Shown here one piece after another: positions 15,911 through 24,474 of a DNA stretch of 29,454 bases. The position numbers were made by a program, and so were the translations under genes. The notes below the pieces were generated by a model. That model was given only the letters and a program-made list of their open reading frames with translations, did no database searches and was not told the origin of the DNA. Each line of letters opens with the position of its first letter. Position 1 is the first letter of the stretch. This DNA is from Chloroflexota bacterium (GTDB lineage Bacteria > Chloroflexota > UBA11872): the NCBI GenBank assembly GCA_026707185.1, contig JAPOXI010000065.1:1-29454 (forward strand). Reading direction: 5' to 3'.

Positions 15911-16286
15911 CAGGCGTACTCGCAAGGGCCTGCGGCCCGGGGTCGGGTGCCTGGCTGTGAGCGCGGAGCTGCGAAAGAGCCTCAGCGGTCATCATGTCCG
16001 GGTCGAGTTGGAATCTGATACGTGGGATGCGATACACCCGGATGCGAGTCGCGAGCTCACGACGAACGAAACTTGCGGCACGCTGCAGGGCAGCCAGCGA
16101 TTCCTCGGTGTCGGATGCGTCGCCCAGCGGCGTCACAAACACGATAGCCTGGCCCCGGTCCGGTGAAACCGACACGCGCTGCACGGTGACAAACCCGATC
16201 GCCGGGTCCTCAAGCCGGCGCTCGATGAGGTCGCTGACCTCACGCGCAATCTGGGCTTCGATCCGCTGCGCACGGCGCGTAGAGAT
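15897..16286 (-). CDS. rbfA: 30S ribosome-binding factor RbfA, apparently with an ATC start codon
   Basis: A cold-shock and late 30S assembly factor that acts on the 5' end region of 16S rRNA. The 129-residue KH-like protein shows STRRAQRIEAQIAREVSDLI, DPAIGFVTVQRVSVSPD, and RIPRIRFQLD near the end of the domain, all typical. The remarkable point is the start. The family usually begins M-S-T-R-R or similar, and here that methionine position is ATC (16286-16284). GGAGG (16298-16294) lies seven bases upstream, exactly where a ribosome-binding site should be, and the infB stop is 16 bases away. The nearest in-frame standard start is a TTG about 65 bases further upstream inside infB with no ribosome-binding site. 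So either ATC is used or the base call is wrong. Confidence 0.9.
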   Translation of the reverse strand: MSTRRAQRIEAQIAREVSDLIERRLEDPAIGFVTVQRVSVSPDRGQAIVFVTPLGDASDTEESLAALQRAASFVRRELATRIRVYRIPRIRFQLDPDMMTAEALSQLRAHSQAPDPGPQALASTPDDDP

Positions 16287-16293
16287 GTTGCGG

Positions 16294-16298
16294 CCTCC
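16294..16298 (-). promoter_or_regulatory. Ribosome-binding site (GGAGG) that fixes the rbfA start
   Basis: GGAGG on minus lies between the infB stop (16305-16303) and the ATC codon at 16286-16284, with a seven-base spacer. It has no other gene to serve, which is the main reason for placing the rbfA start at the non-standard codon. Confidence 0.75.
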
Positions 16299-16302
16299 GG
16301 AG

Positions 16303-18183
16303 CTACGGGAGCCGTTCTTCGGTGTGGCTGGCCTCGATGATGTCGGCAAGTTGAATCTTGGTGGTCGTCTCGATAGCCAATCCGCAGTCGAAGCCCTGAC
16401 GAACCTCGTCCACCACATCCGAGAAGCGACGCACGGTGAGAATGTGGCCAGTTCCGATCTCCTCGTTGTCGCGCAGGATTCGGACTCGGGCGCCCGTATA
16501 CACGCGACCGGAAAGCACCATGCCACCCACGATCTGGCGCACCCGCTCGGTTCGGAATTCGCCGCGAATCTCAAGCCGGCCATCGACCACTTCAACCTGT
16601 TCAGGCTTGATCGAGCCCTTGAGTGCCGCGTCGACGTCGTCGATCAGCTCATAAATCGTGCGGTAGGTGCGAACGTCAACATTCTGTCGTTCGGCCTCCG
16701 CCGCGGCTGTCGCGTCAACGCGCGCATTGAAAGCGAGAACCAGGCCCTTGGCGGCAGACGCGAGATTGACATCGGACTCCGTGACCGAACCCACACCCTC
16801 GTAGACCACCATGGCGCGAGCCCGGTCGTCGCCGAGCTGGTCAATCGACTTGACAACCGCGTCAACAGATCCGGCCGTATCCGCCTTCACGACTAGGTTG
16901 ATTTGCTGCAGACGTCCCGCGGTCATCTGCGCGGCGAGCGACTCGAGGCTCAAGCGCATTGCCTGATCGCCGCTGCCACGCGCCGGACTACGACTTTGGC
17001 GGCGTCGCTTGCGCTGGCGCGGAATGACGTTGATCGGGTCGCCGACCTCTGGCATCGCGTCCAACCCCATGACCTGCACAGGCGTCGACGGCCGGGCCGA
17101 TCGAAGGCGATCCCCGCTCTCGTCAAACAGTGCCCGCACGCGGCCGTTGATCTCACCGGTCGTGACGGTGTCGCCAACCTTCAGTGTGCCGCGCTGCACC
17201 AGCACGGTTGCAACGGGCCCTTGGCTATGGTCGAGTCGAGTCTCGATGATCGTGCCCTCGGCAGGTCCGGCAACCGGGGCGCGCAGCTCCTCGAGCTCCG
17301 CCGTGAGATTGATGTATTCGAGGAGATCGTCGATTCCCCGGCCCTCGAGGGCCGACAGCGGAACCGCCACGACATCCCCGCCAAAGTCCTCGACCACGAT
17401 TTCGTGCTCGGTGAGTTGCTGGAGCACGCGACTGGGATTCGCCGATTCCAGATCGATCTTGTTGACGGCGATGATGATCGGGACGCTGGCTGCCTTGGCG
17501 TGACCGATGGCTTCCACGGTCTGAGGCATGATTCCGTCATCGGCGGCAACCACAATGACGACGATGTCCGTTACGCCCGCTCCGCGGGCACGCATGGCGG
17601 TGAAGGCTTCGTGCCCCGGAGTGTCGATGAAGGTGACGGCGCTCCCGTTCACGGGAACCTGGTAAGCCCCGATGTGCTGCGTGATCCCGCCAAACTCGCT
17701 ATCGACGACATTGGTGTTGCGGATGGCATCGAGCAGCGTGGTCTTCCCGTGGTCGACATGGCCCATCACGGTCACAACGGGCGGACGCGGGTCACCGTCC
17801 GCCGGAGCCGCTGAATCTCGCTTCGTCGGCTCCCTGGCAGCCACCGGAGCTGCCTCCGCAACATCGGGCTCGTCGACGATCGCAATACCGAGGTTGCGCA
17901 TAACCGCACGTGCGGTATCGCGATCGATGGCCGCGTTGATGGTTGTCAGTACGCCTCGATTGAGCAGCTCCATGATGATGTCGGTCGGCGGAACGTCGGC
18001 ACGCTCCGCGATTTCGGCAATCGCGGCCGAAGCCGGCATGGCGACCTCGCGAAGCTCAATGGCCGGCGCTTCCTGCGGCTCGGGGGGCTGTTCCTCGGCG
18101 GCCGGGCCGGGCCGCTGCTGCGGTCGGCGGCGGGCGCGCGGTCGTGGCGGCGGGCGTCGGCGTGTACGTCGGCGGCGCGCCAT
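16303..18183 (-). CDS. infB: Translation initiation factor IF-2
   Basis: The GTPase that delivers fMet-tRNA to the 30S subunit and promotes subunit joining. At 626 residues it is a short-tailed form. It has an Arg/Pro-rich basic N-terminus (1-40), an IF2N-like domain (about 50-103), and a G domain with GHVDHGKT (141-148), DTPGHE (187-192) and NKID (241-244). Domains II, III (from about 410) and the fMet-tRNA-binding C domain (about 520-620) follow. Residues 388-408, between domains II and III, are oddly Arg-rich and do not resemble the family. Another frame reads a better match there (see findings). The ATG lies one base after the ylxR stop. rbfA follows. Confidence 0.96.
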   Translation of the reverse strand: MARRRRTRRRPPPRPRARRRPQQRPGPAAEEQPPEPQEAPAIELREVAMPASAAIAEIAERADVPPTDIIMELLNRGVLTTINAAIDRDTARAVMRNLGIAIVDEPDVAEAAPVAAREPTKRDSAAPADGDPRPPVVTVMGHVDHGKTTLLDAIRNTNVVDSEFGGITQHIGAYQVPVNGSAVTFIDTPGHEAFTAMRARGAGVTDIVVIVVAADDGIMPQTVEAIGHAKAASVPIIIAVNKIDLESANPSRVLQQLTEHEIVVEDFGGDVVAVPLSALEGRGIDDLLEYINLTAELEELRAPVAGPAEGTIIETRLDHSQGPVATVLVQRGTLKVGDTVTTGEINGRVRALFDESGDRLRSARPSTPVQVMGLDAMPEVGDPINVIPRQRKRRRQSRSPARGSGDQAMRLSLESLAAQMTAGRLQQINLVVKADTAGSVDAVVKSIDQLGDDRARAMVVYEGVGSVTESDVNLASAAKGLVLAFNARVDATAAAEAERQNVDVRTYRTIYELIDDVDAALKGSIKPEQVEVVDGRLEIRGEFRTERVRQIVGGMVLSGRVYTGARVRILRDNEEIGTGHILTVRRFSDVVDEVRQGFDCGLAIETTTKIQLADIIEASHTEERLP

Positions 18184-18184
18184 G

Positions 18185-18484
18185 CTAGTCAGCGCTCCCG
18201 GTCACCCGGACACGTCGCTCGTGCTCAACCTGTTCAGTCAAGATCTCAGCCTGATCGCGATCAATTGACACTCCCAATTGCTTGCTTAGGATGCCGCGCG
18301 CGAGCGCCGTCTGTACACATCCGGGCTGAAGAGACAGGTAAGCACCCCGCCCATTCAGCCGGCCCGACGGGTCGCAACGCACGCTGCCATCGCCCATACG
18401 CACGATTCGGATGAGTTCGCGCTTGGGGCGCTTCACACGCGTGACGATACACGTGCGAGCAGGTTCAGGTCGCGCGATGCTCAA
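18185..18484 (-). CDS. ylxR: YlxR-family RNA-binding protein (DUF448, RNase P modulator type)
   Basis: A 99-residue protein of the YlxR/DUF448 family, almost always found between nusA and infB. In Bacillus it binds the RNase P RNA and modulates its activity. Visible signatures are RTCIVTR at 10-16 (the second cysteine of the common CxxC is Thr), KRELIRIVR, and the strongly conserved GRLNGRGAYLS. The start is TTG, overlapping the nusA stop in a TTGA. A later ATG gives too short a protein, so the TTG is well supported. The last 25 residues are not conserved in any way I recognise. Confidence 0.92.
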   Translation of the reverse strand: MSIARPEPARTCIVTRVKRPKRELIRIVRMGDGSVRCDPSGRLNGRGAYLSLQPGCVQTALARGILSKQLGVSIDRDQAEILTEQVEHERRVRVTGSAD

Positions 18485-19671
18485 CTCCCGGACCCGATGG
18501 AGTCGCCGCTGACGCGTTCCGCGACTTGCGCCGAGGCTGTGTCGGTCGAAGATCCGGGGGTGTCGCTGGCGGCTTCCACGATCGTATGACTTGACTCTTC
18601 GTCCGCGGAGCTCTCTGGCTCCGCCACGCCAAGCGCCTCCGCCGGCTCTGACGCATCCCGAATGGTGATTTTGAGTCCGGTCAATCTGGCCGCCAAACGA
18701 GCATTCTGACCCTCACGGCCGATGGCCAGCGACACCATATCCGTGGGAACAAACACATCGGCTACGCGCTGCTTCAGATCGACGTGGACGTTGCGCACAC
18801 GAGCGGGACTGAGTGCATTCGCGACGTACACGCGCGGCTCCTCGTCGTGCAGGATGATCTCCACCTTCTCCTGCCCCAGTTCACGCAGCACGTTCTGGAT
18901 GCGCGTACCGCGCATGCCCACCGCCGAACCGACAGGGTCAAGCCCCTCCTGGCGCGAGCGAACCGCCAACTTCGTTCGAACGCCGGCATCGCGGGCAATT
19001 GCCGCAATTTCAACCAGACCATTCTGGATCTCCGGAACCTCACGTTCAAAAAGCCGGCGAACGAAGTCAGCGTGCGAGCGTGAGATGCGTAGCTGTGCGC
19101 CTCGCCCTCCCTCAGCCACTTCAAGAAGCAGCACGCGCATTCGCTGCCCCGAGCGATAAAACTCGCCCGGCACCTGGTCAACGGCCAGCATGATCGCCTC
19201 GCCGCGACCGAGATCAACGAAGACACCACGATTCTCGACGCGGGTGACCCGACCGACGAGCAGCTGGCCCTGGTGCTCGATGAAGTGGGTGTAAATCTCG
19301 AGCCGCTCCGCATCCCGCAGGGCCTGCTGCATAGCCTGGCGGGCCTTCTGTGTGGCAATGCGCCCGAAGTTCGGCGGCGTGATGTCGATCTGAAAAACCT
19401 CGCCGACCTCCATGGTTTCGTCGTAGCTGCGGGCCGCGTCGAGCGAAATCTGGTGAATCTCGTCCGTAACCACTTCGACGACGGTCTTGTTGGCATAGAC
19501 GGTCGAGTCTCCCGTCTCCGGGTCGATTTCGATGTCAATGTCGTCGTAGTCGCTGTTGTAGTCCTCAAAGGCTGAGGTTATGGCTGTGCGCAGGGCGTTA
19601 ACGACCGCCTCAATCTGAATGCCCTTCTCGTCGGCAAGCTGCTGCAGCGCCAACATGAAGTCACTGCGCAC
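18481..19671 (-). CDS. nusA: Transcription termination/antitermination factor NusA
   Basis: Binds RNA polymerase and nascent RNA and controls pausing, termination and antitermination. Domains in order: N-terminal polymerase-binding domain (1-125), S1 domain (about 132-200, GRVTRVENRGVFVDLG), KH1 with GMRGTRIQNVLREL, and KH2 with IGREGQNARLAARLTGLKI. A Ser/Glu/Ala-rich disordered tail (about 345-396) replaces the acidic repeats of E. coli NusA. The GTG start at 19671 is supported by AGGAGG at 19684-19679 with a seven-base spacer. It is the first gene of the block. The usual upstream neighbour rimP is absent, and the next gene upstream is an unrelated ABC ATPase. Confidence 0.96.
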   Translation of the reverse strand: MRSDFMLALQQLADEKGIQIEAVVNALRTAITSAFEDYNSDYDDIDIEIDPETGDSTVYANKTVVEVVTDEIHQISLDAARSYDETMEVGEVFQIDITPPNFGRIATQKARQAMQQALRDAERLEIYTHFIEHQGQLLVGRVTRVENRGVFVDLGRGEAIMLAVDQVPGEFYRSGQRMRVLLLEVAEGGRGAQLRISRSHADFVRRLFEREVPEIQNGLVEIAAIARDAGVRTKLAVRSRQEGLDPVGSAVGMRGTRIQNVLRELGQEKVEIILHDEEPRVYVANALSPARVRNVHVDLKQRVADVFVPTDMVSLAIGREGQNARLAARLTGLKITIRDASEPAEALGVAEPESSADEESSHTIVEAASDTPGSSTDTASAQVAERVSGDSIGSGS

Positions 19672-19888
19672 GGGATAGCCTCCTCAGGACGTTTAGACCG
19701 CTTCCCTCCCCCGGGAAAAGGGACGGGCCCTCGCCCGACCATGGCAGACAATGCGGCTAAGCGTAGTTTAGCACTCCGCACTGCGACACAGCGACCATCG
19801 TGGAAAGATTGACTTTGAAGCTACAAATCGCCCCGGCGAGGCTGCTTTGAGCCGACAAGCCCTCTTCCGGGCCTGACGTCGACGATGG
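19672..19888 (-). promoter_or_regulatory. Leader and promoter region of the nusA operon
   Basis: At 217 bases this is the largest gap in the window. It holds the nusA ribosome-binding site AGGAGG (19684-19679). A small GC hairpin, CGGGC-GAGG-GCCCG (19737-19724, minus strand), is followed after TCCC by TTTT, which could be a weak attenuator. A TGC-TAAACT sequence (19773-19765) resembles an extended -10 but has no -35. I see no tRNA, no open frame worth calling and no riboswitch I recognise. Confidence 0.35.
19679..19684 (-). promoter_or_regulatory. Ribosome-binding site of nusA
   Basis: AGGAGG on minus, seven bases before the GTG at 19671. It decides for the GTG over the ATG five codons later. 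Confidence 0.75.
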
Positions 19889-21067
19889 CTAGATTAGCCG
19901 ATCCTCATCAGCGTCAAAGACGTACGCCTCGTCCACCGGGACCTTGGCATAAACCGTCGTGTTGCGGTCCCATTCCTCCTCGAGCGGACGTTTTGCGATG
20001 ACCCGCGATCCGGCAAGGTCAAAGGTGACCTCCTTGCGCTGCTCGGAGAAATGGCTTTCCACCCAGTACACGTCAACCGGCACCGAGCCGTCCACCTGGT
20101 GGTGCGTTAACTCGATCGCCTCAGGCCTGATGCCCAGGTTTACCGGAGCGCCTTCGCGACTGCCCAGAGCGTCGTTCCGCAGGTCGACGAAGTGGCCGTC
20201 CACACGTACACCGCCGCGTTCGGCCTTGGCCGGCATCAGATTCATCGGCGGCAAGCCCACGAATCCGGCCACGAACATGTTGGACGGGTTGTCGTAGATC
20301 TCGCGGTACGTGCCGAGCTGTTGAATCTTGCCTGCCTGCATGACGGCAATTCGGTCACCCATGGCCTGCGCTTCAGTTTGGTCGTGCGTGACGTACACGG
20401 TGGTGATATTGAACCGCCGCAGCAGTCGCTTGATCTCGACCCGTGTGCGGCTGCGCAGCTTGGCGTCCAGATTCGAGAGCGGCTCGTCAAACAGGAAGAC
20501 CGTCGGGTCCCGCACAATGCAGCGAGCGATGGCCACGCGCTGTTGCTGTCCGCCGGAGAGCGCTTTCGGTCGACGGTCAAGCAGCTGATCGAAGCCGACG
20601 CCCATGATCTGGGAGACGATTTCCACGCGCTCGTCAACCTCCTCCTCGCGCTTGTGCATCTTGAAGAAGAAGCCCAGGTTCTTCTTGCTGTGCATGTGCG
20701 GATAGAGGGCGTAGTTCTGGAACACGATGCCCACGCGCCGTTCCTTGGCGCCGAGCATGGTCCACTCCTCCTCGCCGTACCGGATCGTCCCGCTGTTGGG
20801 CTCGTCCAGGCGAATGAGGCCTGCGACCACTCGCAGCATCGTGGACTTTCCGCATCCGGACGGCCCGAGAATCGCGATTGACTCGCCGTCGTGGATGTCG
20901 AGGCTCACCCCATCAATGGCGTGGATGTAGCCGTCGTGGTAGTTGGCCTGTCCCACAAGGTCGGACTTTTCGTCATCGGGCGTGCCGGTCTGGCCGAAAA
21001 TCACGGCCGCCGGGTCCGAGTCTTCCTTGAAGATCACCCGAGCGTCACGAATCTGAACGTCAGCCAT
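19889..21067 (-). CDS. Sugar ABC transporter ATP-binding protein (MsmK/UgpC type)
   Basis: A 392-residue ATPase that would power a CUT1-type sugar importer. Walker A is GPSGCGKST (68-76), the Q-loop Gln is at 117 (VFQNYALYPHM), the signature LSGGQQQR is at 170-177, Walker B VFLFDE at 190-195, and the H-loop His at 228. A TOBE domain (about 270-385) follows, the place where maltose- and glycerol-phosphate-type ATPases bind regulators. Walker A sits about 32 residues later than usual because of an extra acidic segment (about 15-47) before the A-loop. No permease or binding-protein gene is in the window, so it may serve several importers, as MsmX does in Bacillus. A DUF624 gene lies 42 bases upstream. 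Confidence 0.93.
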   Translation of the reverse strand: MADVQIRDARVIFKEDSDPAAVIFGQTGTPDDEKSDLVGQANYHDGYIHAIDGVSLDIHDGESIAILGPSGCGKSTMLRVVAGLIRLDEPNSGTIRYGEEEWTMLGAKERRVGIVFQNYALYPHMHSKKNLGFFFKMHKREEEVDERVEIVSQIMGVGFDQLLDRRPKALSGGQQQRVAIARCIVRDPTVFLFDEPLSNLDAKLRSRTRVEIKRLLRRFNITTVYVTHDQTEAQAMGDRIAVMQAGKIQQLGTYREIYDNPSNMFVAGFVGLPPMNLMPAKAERGGVRVDGHFVDLRNDALGSREGAPVNLGIRPEAIELTHHQVDGSVPVDVYWVESHFSEQRKEVTFDLAGSRVIAKRPLEEEWDRNTTVYAKVPVDEAYVFDADEDRLI

Positions 21068-21109
21068 CGAAGCCCTCCGAGCCTGCTGTCAACATTGGTG
21101 GGCGCGCCG

Positions 21110-21856
21110 TCACCAGCGTCGCCCCTCGGGCTCCACGCCGAATGCGTGAAGCCGGTCTTGCGTCATTCGAATTGCCACGAGTGCCAGGGTGCTCGCCAGC
21201 AAAAACACCGCCGGGAACACCAGCAGCATACTCAGCACAATGCATCCGATCACGACGATGAAATAAGCGATCGACGAGCCCGGCGAGCTTAGGGCCATCA
21301 CCGTCGCATTGCGGAACAGGTGATAGATGGACATGTCGTATCGGATGAACATCGGGAACAGATAGGCCTGGGCCGCGGTCCACAGCACCACGAAGTAGAG
21401 CGAGAGGAACCCCAGTGCCTGGATCAGCAACTCGCCGGTCCCGGTGTAGAAGATGAACCCCACCACCAGGCCATAGAGCAGGCACATGTCGACGAAGAAA
21501 AGAAGCCAGGCGCGTCGAAAATTGGATCGAAAGCCCTGCCAGAAGTCACGCATCTCAATGTTCTCGTACTCGACATGGCGGTGCGCCACATGGAACAGCG
21601 CTGCTGTGCCCGGCCCGGCCAATGCGCCCGCCACGGCGGTCCCGCCGACAATGAACACGAAGAACTGAACGCCGGTGACCGCGGCATCCGCCTGCAATAC
21701 CGCTTGCTGCAAGGCAAAGGCGCCGGGAATCCCGACAATCGGAACCAGGGGCAAGATGGTGAGAAACCAGATTAGGTTGCCAACCAACGCCAGCGCTCGG
21801 AGGTCGTAGTAGACCTGCGCGAACGCCCACCAGGTGTGTCGAAAAACGTCAGCCAC
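21110..21856 (-). CDS. DUF624 (YesL-like) integral membrane protein
   Basis: A 248-residue, strongly hydrophobic protein with about five or six membrane helices (roughly 20-42, 60-85, 113-135, 145-170, 190-232). A polar loop reads EMRDFWQGFRSNFRRAW (about 101-117), a pattern I associate with the DUF624/YesL family. DUF624 genes usually lie beside carbohydrate ABC transporters in Firmicutes and Chloroflexota. Their role is not established. The location just upstream of the sugar ATPase on the same strand fits this and suggests co-transcription. Confidence 0.75.
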   Translation of the reverse strand: MADVFRHTWWAFAQVYYDLRALALVGNLIWFLTILPLVPIVGIPGAFALQQAVLQADAAVTGVQFFVFIVGGTAVAGALAGPGTAALFHVAHRHVEYENIEMRDFWQGFRSNFRRAWLLFFVDMCLLYGLVVGFIFYTGTGELLIQALGFLSLYFVVLWTAAQAYLFPMFIRYDMSIYHLFRNATVMALSSPGSSIAYFIVVIGCIVLSMLLVFPAVFLLASTLALVAIRMTQDRLHAFGVEPEGRRW

Positions 21857-21969
21857 GGCGTCTCACTGCGGTAACGGTATCGGCGGCATCGTCCACCGTG
21901 CATAGTAGCCGAGCATTCGACGGCCGCCGCTTCTGAGGCCGTACGAGCCTCCTCGGCCAGACCGCCGGA

Positions 21970-22878
21970 TCAGGCCGGAACTCGCACCGGCAGTCGATCA
22001 ATCATCTCACGTAGCAAACTCGTCGTCTGATTCGTACTCCCGCAGCACGAGCCCACGACCGAAACGCCCGCTTCGATCCACTGCCCGGCGAACTCCACCA
22101 TCTTTTCCGACGGATACAAGTAACAGACGCGTCCATCGATCAACTCGGGTACGCCCGCGTTGGACTGGGCCATGAGCGGTCGGCTCGGGCCGGCAGCGAG
22201 CATCTGGTCCAAAACCTGCGTCATTTCTTCGGGTCCGTTCCCGCAGTTGCAGCCGACAACAGCGGCGCCGGCCTCTTCGCACGCGCGCATGCCGTCCGCA
22301 GGCGCCACACCCATCATGGTGTGCAGGTTGATGTCGTACGTCATGGTGGCGAAGACGGGCAAACCCGTGGAACCGGCCGCCTGGATCGCAATCTGGACTT
22401 CGCGAATGTCGCTAAACGTCTCGCAGAGAAAAAAGTCCACCCCGCCCGCGGCCAGTTGCTCCGCCTGAACCCGAAAGGCCTCGTGCATCTGCGCTTCGGT
22501 GATTTCACCAAGCGGCTCAAGGAAGTCGCCGCTCTGTCCGATATCGCCGGCCACCCAGGCGTCATCGCCTGCCGCGGCTCGGGCTTGTTCGGCCGCCCCA
22601 CGATTGATGGCCTCGGACTTGCTCGTCAGACCCGCCCGCTGCAGTCGAATGAGGTTGCCGCCGAAGGTGTTGGTCGTCACAACATCGGCGCCCGACTCCA
22701 CATACGAACGGTAGACGCCGGTCATCCGGTCGGGAAAGCGCAGGGTGACTTCCTCGGGCGCCTCCCAGTCGCGGTCCGGAAAGTCGTTAAGCGTGGTTCC
22801 CATCGCGCCGTCGAAGAGCAGCGGACGACGGGCGATCGCGTCTAGGACGGCATCGGGAAACGTTCGATCAACAGGCAT
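21970..22878 (-). CDS. Homocysteine S-methyltransferase-family protein
   Basis: A 302-residue TIM-barrel methyltransferase domain of the kind found in BHMT, MmuM and the first module of MetH. It has LLFDGAMGTTL (20-30), the VVTTNTFGGN loop (66-75) and the zinc ligands Cys212 in GCNCG and Cys278-Cys279 in GSCCG. It would move a methyl group onto a thiol such as homocysteine. The methyl donor is not evident, and no corrinoid or folate-binding module is attached. Members of this family are also used as corrinoid-linked methyltransferases, so methionine synthesis is only one possibility. It stands alone, with gaps of 75 and 113 bases to its neighbours. Confidence 0.88.
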   Translation of the reverse strand: MPVDRTFPDAVLDAIARRPLLFDGAMGTTLNDFPDRDWEAPEEVTLRFPDRMTGVYRSYVESGADVVTTNTFGGNLIRLQRAGLTSKSEAINRGAAEQARAAAGDDAWVAGDIGQSGDFLEPLGEITEAQMHEAFRVQAEQLAAGGVDFFLCETFSDIREVQIAIQAAGSTGLPVFATMTYDINLHTMMGVAPADGMRACEEAGAAVVGCNCGNGPEEMTQVLDQMLAAGPSRPLMAQSNAGVPELIDGRVCYLYPSEKMVEFAGQWIEAGVSVVGSCCGSTNQTTSLLREMIDRLPVRVPA

Positions 22879-22953
22879 GGGGATGTCACTCGGGCCCGGC
22901 CAGCCGGGTTCGGGCTACGGCTCGACTATAGCAACGAGGCAAGGCCCAATTGG

Positions 22954-24474
22954 TTACGTCGCACTGGATCCTGCTGCCTGCGCCGCCGCTGCGGCTTGAT
23001 TTGCTTCCGCTAGTGCGGGATAGAGATCTCGGTAGCGCGCGTAGGCCGCCGCCAGCGCGGCGGATCCGGCAGCGTTCGGCGTCACCGACGCAAATGGCAT
23101 GGCGGTTTCCTGAACGGCCTCCTCCACGGACGCAAAGAGCCCGGCCGCCACAGCGCCCAACAGTGCCGCGCCGAACGCCGGACCGCGACCCTCCGCCTCT
23201 ACTCGCATCGGCGCCTCGAACACATCAGCGACGATTTGACGCCACAGTGGGCCTCGGGCGCCGCCCCCAGCGAGCTTGAAGCGATTCATCGACGCACCGA
23301 CCCTCTCAATGGCCAGAGCCGCATCGCGCAGACTGAACGCCACGCCTTCCAGGACGGCGCGAACCACATCGGCTCTGCCGTGTGCCGTCGTTAGCCCCAC
23401 CAGGGCGCCGCGCGCGTCAACGTCCAGGTGCGGCGTTCGCTCACCCTGCAAGTACGGCAGCCAGAGCAGGCCCCGACTGCCTGGCGTTGATTGCTCAGCC
23501 TCGCCAACCAACTCGGCGAATGTGGCATCCGGCAGCAGTGTGTCGCGTAGCCAGCGCAGCGAGAGTCCGGCGGCCTGGGTCACTCCCATGAGATACCAGC
23601 GCTGCGGCAGCGCATGCGCGCCCACCTGCACGCGACCGTCGGGCGCCGCGCCATAGGCGGAGGACGCCGCAAACACCACGCCTGACGAGCCGATAGTAAT
23701 CGCGGCGTCCCCTTCAATCACGACCCCGGCCGCCACGGCGCCGGCTGGCTGATCGCCGGCGCCTGCCGCAATTGGAATCCCGGCGCGCAGACCCAGCCGT
23801 TCGGCCGCGGCAGGTGTCAGCCGGCCCGCCGTGTGCGGAGATTCTCGGACTTCCGGTAGCCAGGTCCGATCGATCTCCAGGATTTTCAGCATCGCCTCTG
23901 ACCAACGGCGCGTCGCCGAATCGAAGTAGCCGGTCCCGCTCGCGTCGGACACATCCGTCCAGCACTCACCGGACAGGCGCAGCCGGATGTAGTCCTTGGG
24001 CAGCAAGACGTGCGCCGTGCGTTCAAGCAGACGCGGCTCGTGCGCACGAACCCACGCGAGCTTCGGGGCCTGGAAACCCTCCAGCGGAAGATTTCCGGTG
24101 TGACGGATGAGGGTGGGCACCCCGACGTAGTCCTCAAGCGCGCGTCGCTGCGGACCGGTCCGAAGATCGCACCACAAAATCGCGTCGCGCAGCGGCCGCT
24201 GCTCGTCGTCCAGCAGCGTGAGTCCGTGCATCTGTCCCGTCAGTCCGATCGCGCGAACGTCATCCGGCCGCTCGGCCGCCGACGCCACCGCGGCCACTGC
24301 CTCGTAAGTTGCCGCTTCCCAGACCTGCGGCGACTGTTCGGCCCATCCCGGTCGCGGCGTGTGCAGATCGTACGGAGCTTCGTAGACCGCCTTGGTGGCT
24401 CCGCACACGTCGGTCAATACGGCACGAGCGCCCGTAGTGCCCAGATCCAGCCCGATAACCGTGACCGTGCTCAC
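22954..24474 (-). CDS. xylB: Xylulokinase (FGGY carbohydrate kinase)
   Basis: Phosphorylates D-xylulose to xylulose-5-phosphate, feeding the pentose phosphate pathway. The 506-residue protein has the N-terminal ATPase fold IGLDLGTTGARAVL (7-20), the xylulokinase-type GLTGQMHGLTLL (77-88), LLPKDYIRLRLSGE (157-170), SDASGTGYFD, and the catalytic Asp241 in GAGDQPAGAVAAG. These together favour xylulokinase over glycerol or ribulose kinases. A run of alanines ends the protein. Its GTG start overlaps the stop of the GHMP kinase in a GTGA, making it the third gene of a coupled trio with galU. No xylose isomerase gene is nearby. Confidence 0.92.
   Translation of the reverse strand: MSTVTVIGLDLGTTGARAVLTDVCGATKAVYEAPYDLHTPRPGWAEQSPQVWEAATYEAVAAVASAAERPDDVRAIGLTGQMHGLTLLDDEQRPLRDAILWCDLRTGPQRRALEDYVGVPTLIRHTGNLPLEGFQAPKLAWVRAHEPRLLERTAHVLLPKDYIRLRLSGECWTDVSDASGTGYFDSATRRWSEAMLKILEIDRTWLPEVRESPHTAGRLTPAAAERLGLRAGIPIAAGAGDQPAGAVAAGVVIEGDAAITIGSSGVVFAASSAYGAAPDGRVQVGAHALPQRWYLMGVTQAAGLSLRWLRDTLLPDATFAELVGEAEQSTPGSRGLLWLPYLQGERTPHLDVDARGALVGLTTAHGRADVVRAVLEGVAFSLRDAALAIERVGASMNRFKLAGGGARGPLWRQIVADVFEAPMRVEAEGRGPAFGAALLGAVAAGLFASVEEAVQETAMPFASVTPNAAGSAALAAAYARYRDLYPALAEANQAAAAAQAAGSSAT

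Noticed and set aside
16287..16595. Extension of the rbfA frame upstream to an ATG at 16595, giving 232 residues
   Set aside because: The first 103 residues lie in the wrong frame over the conserved C-terminal domain of infB and do not resemble any RbfA N-terminus.
15994..16896. 300-codon plus-strand open frame across rbfA and infB
   Set aside because: Antisense shadow of two well-recognised genes with no recognisable motif of its own.
18774..19568. 264-codon second minus-strand frame inside nusA
   Set aside because: Arg/Ser/Thr-rich composition typical of an off-frame reading in GC-rich DNA. NusA occupies the region convincingly.
19716..19737. GC hairpin followed by TTTT as an intrinsic terminator for the ABC ATPase gene
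   Set aside because: The stem is only five pairs and the T-run is short and separated by TCCC, so I mention it only as a weak attenuator candidate.
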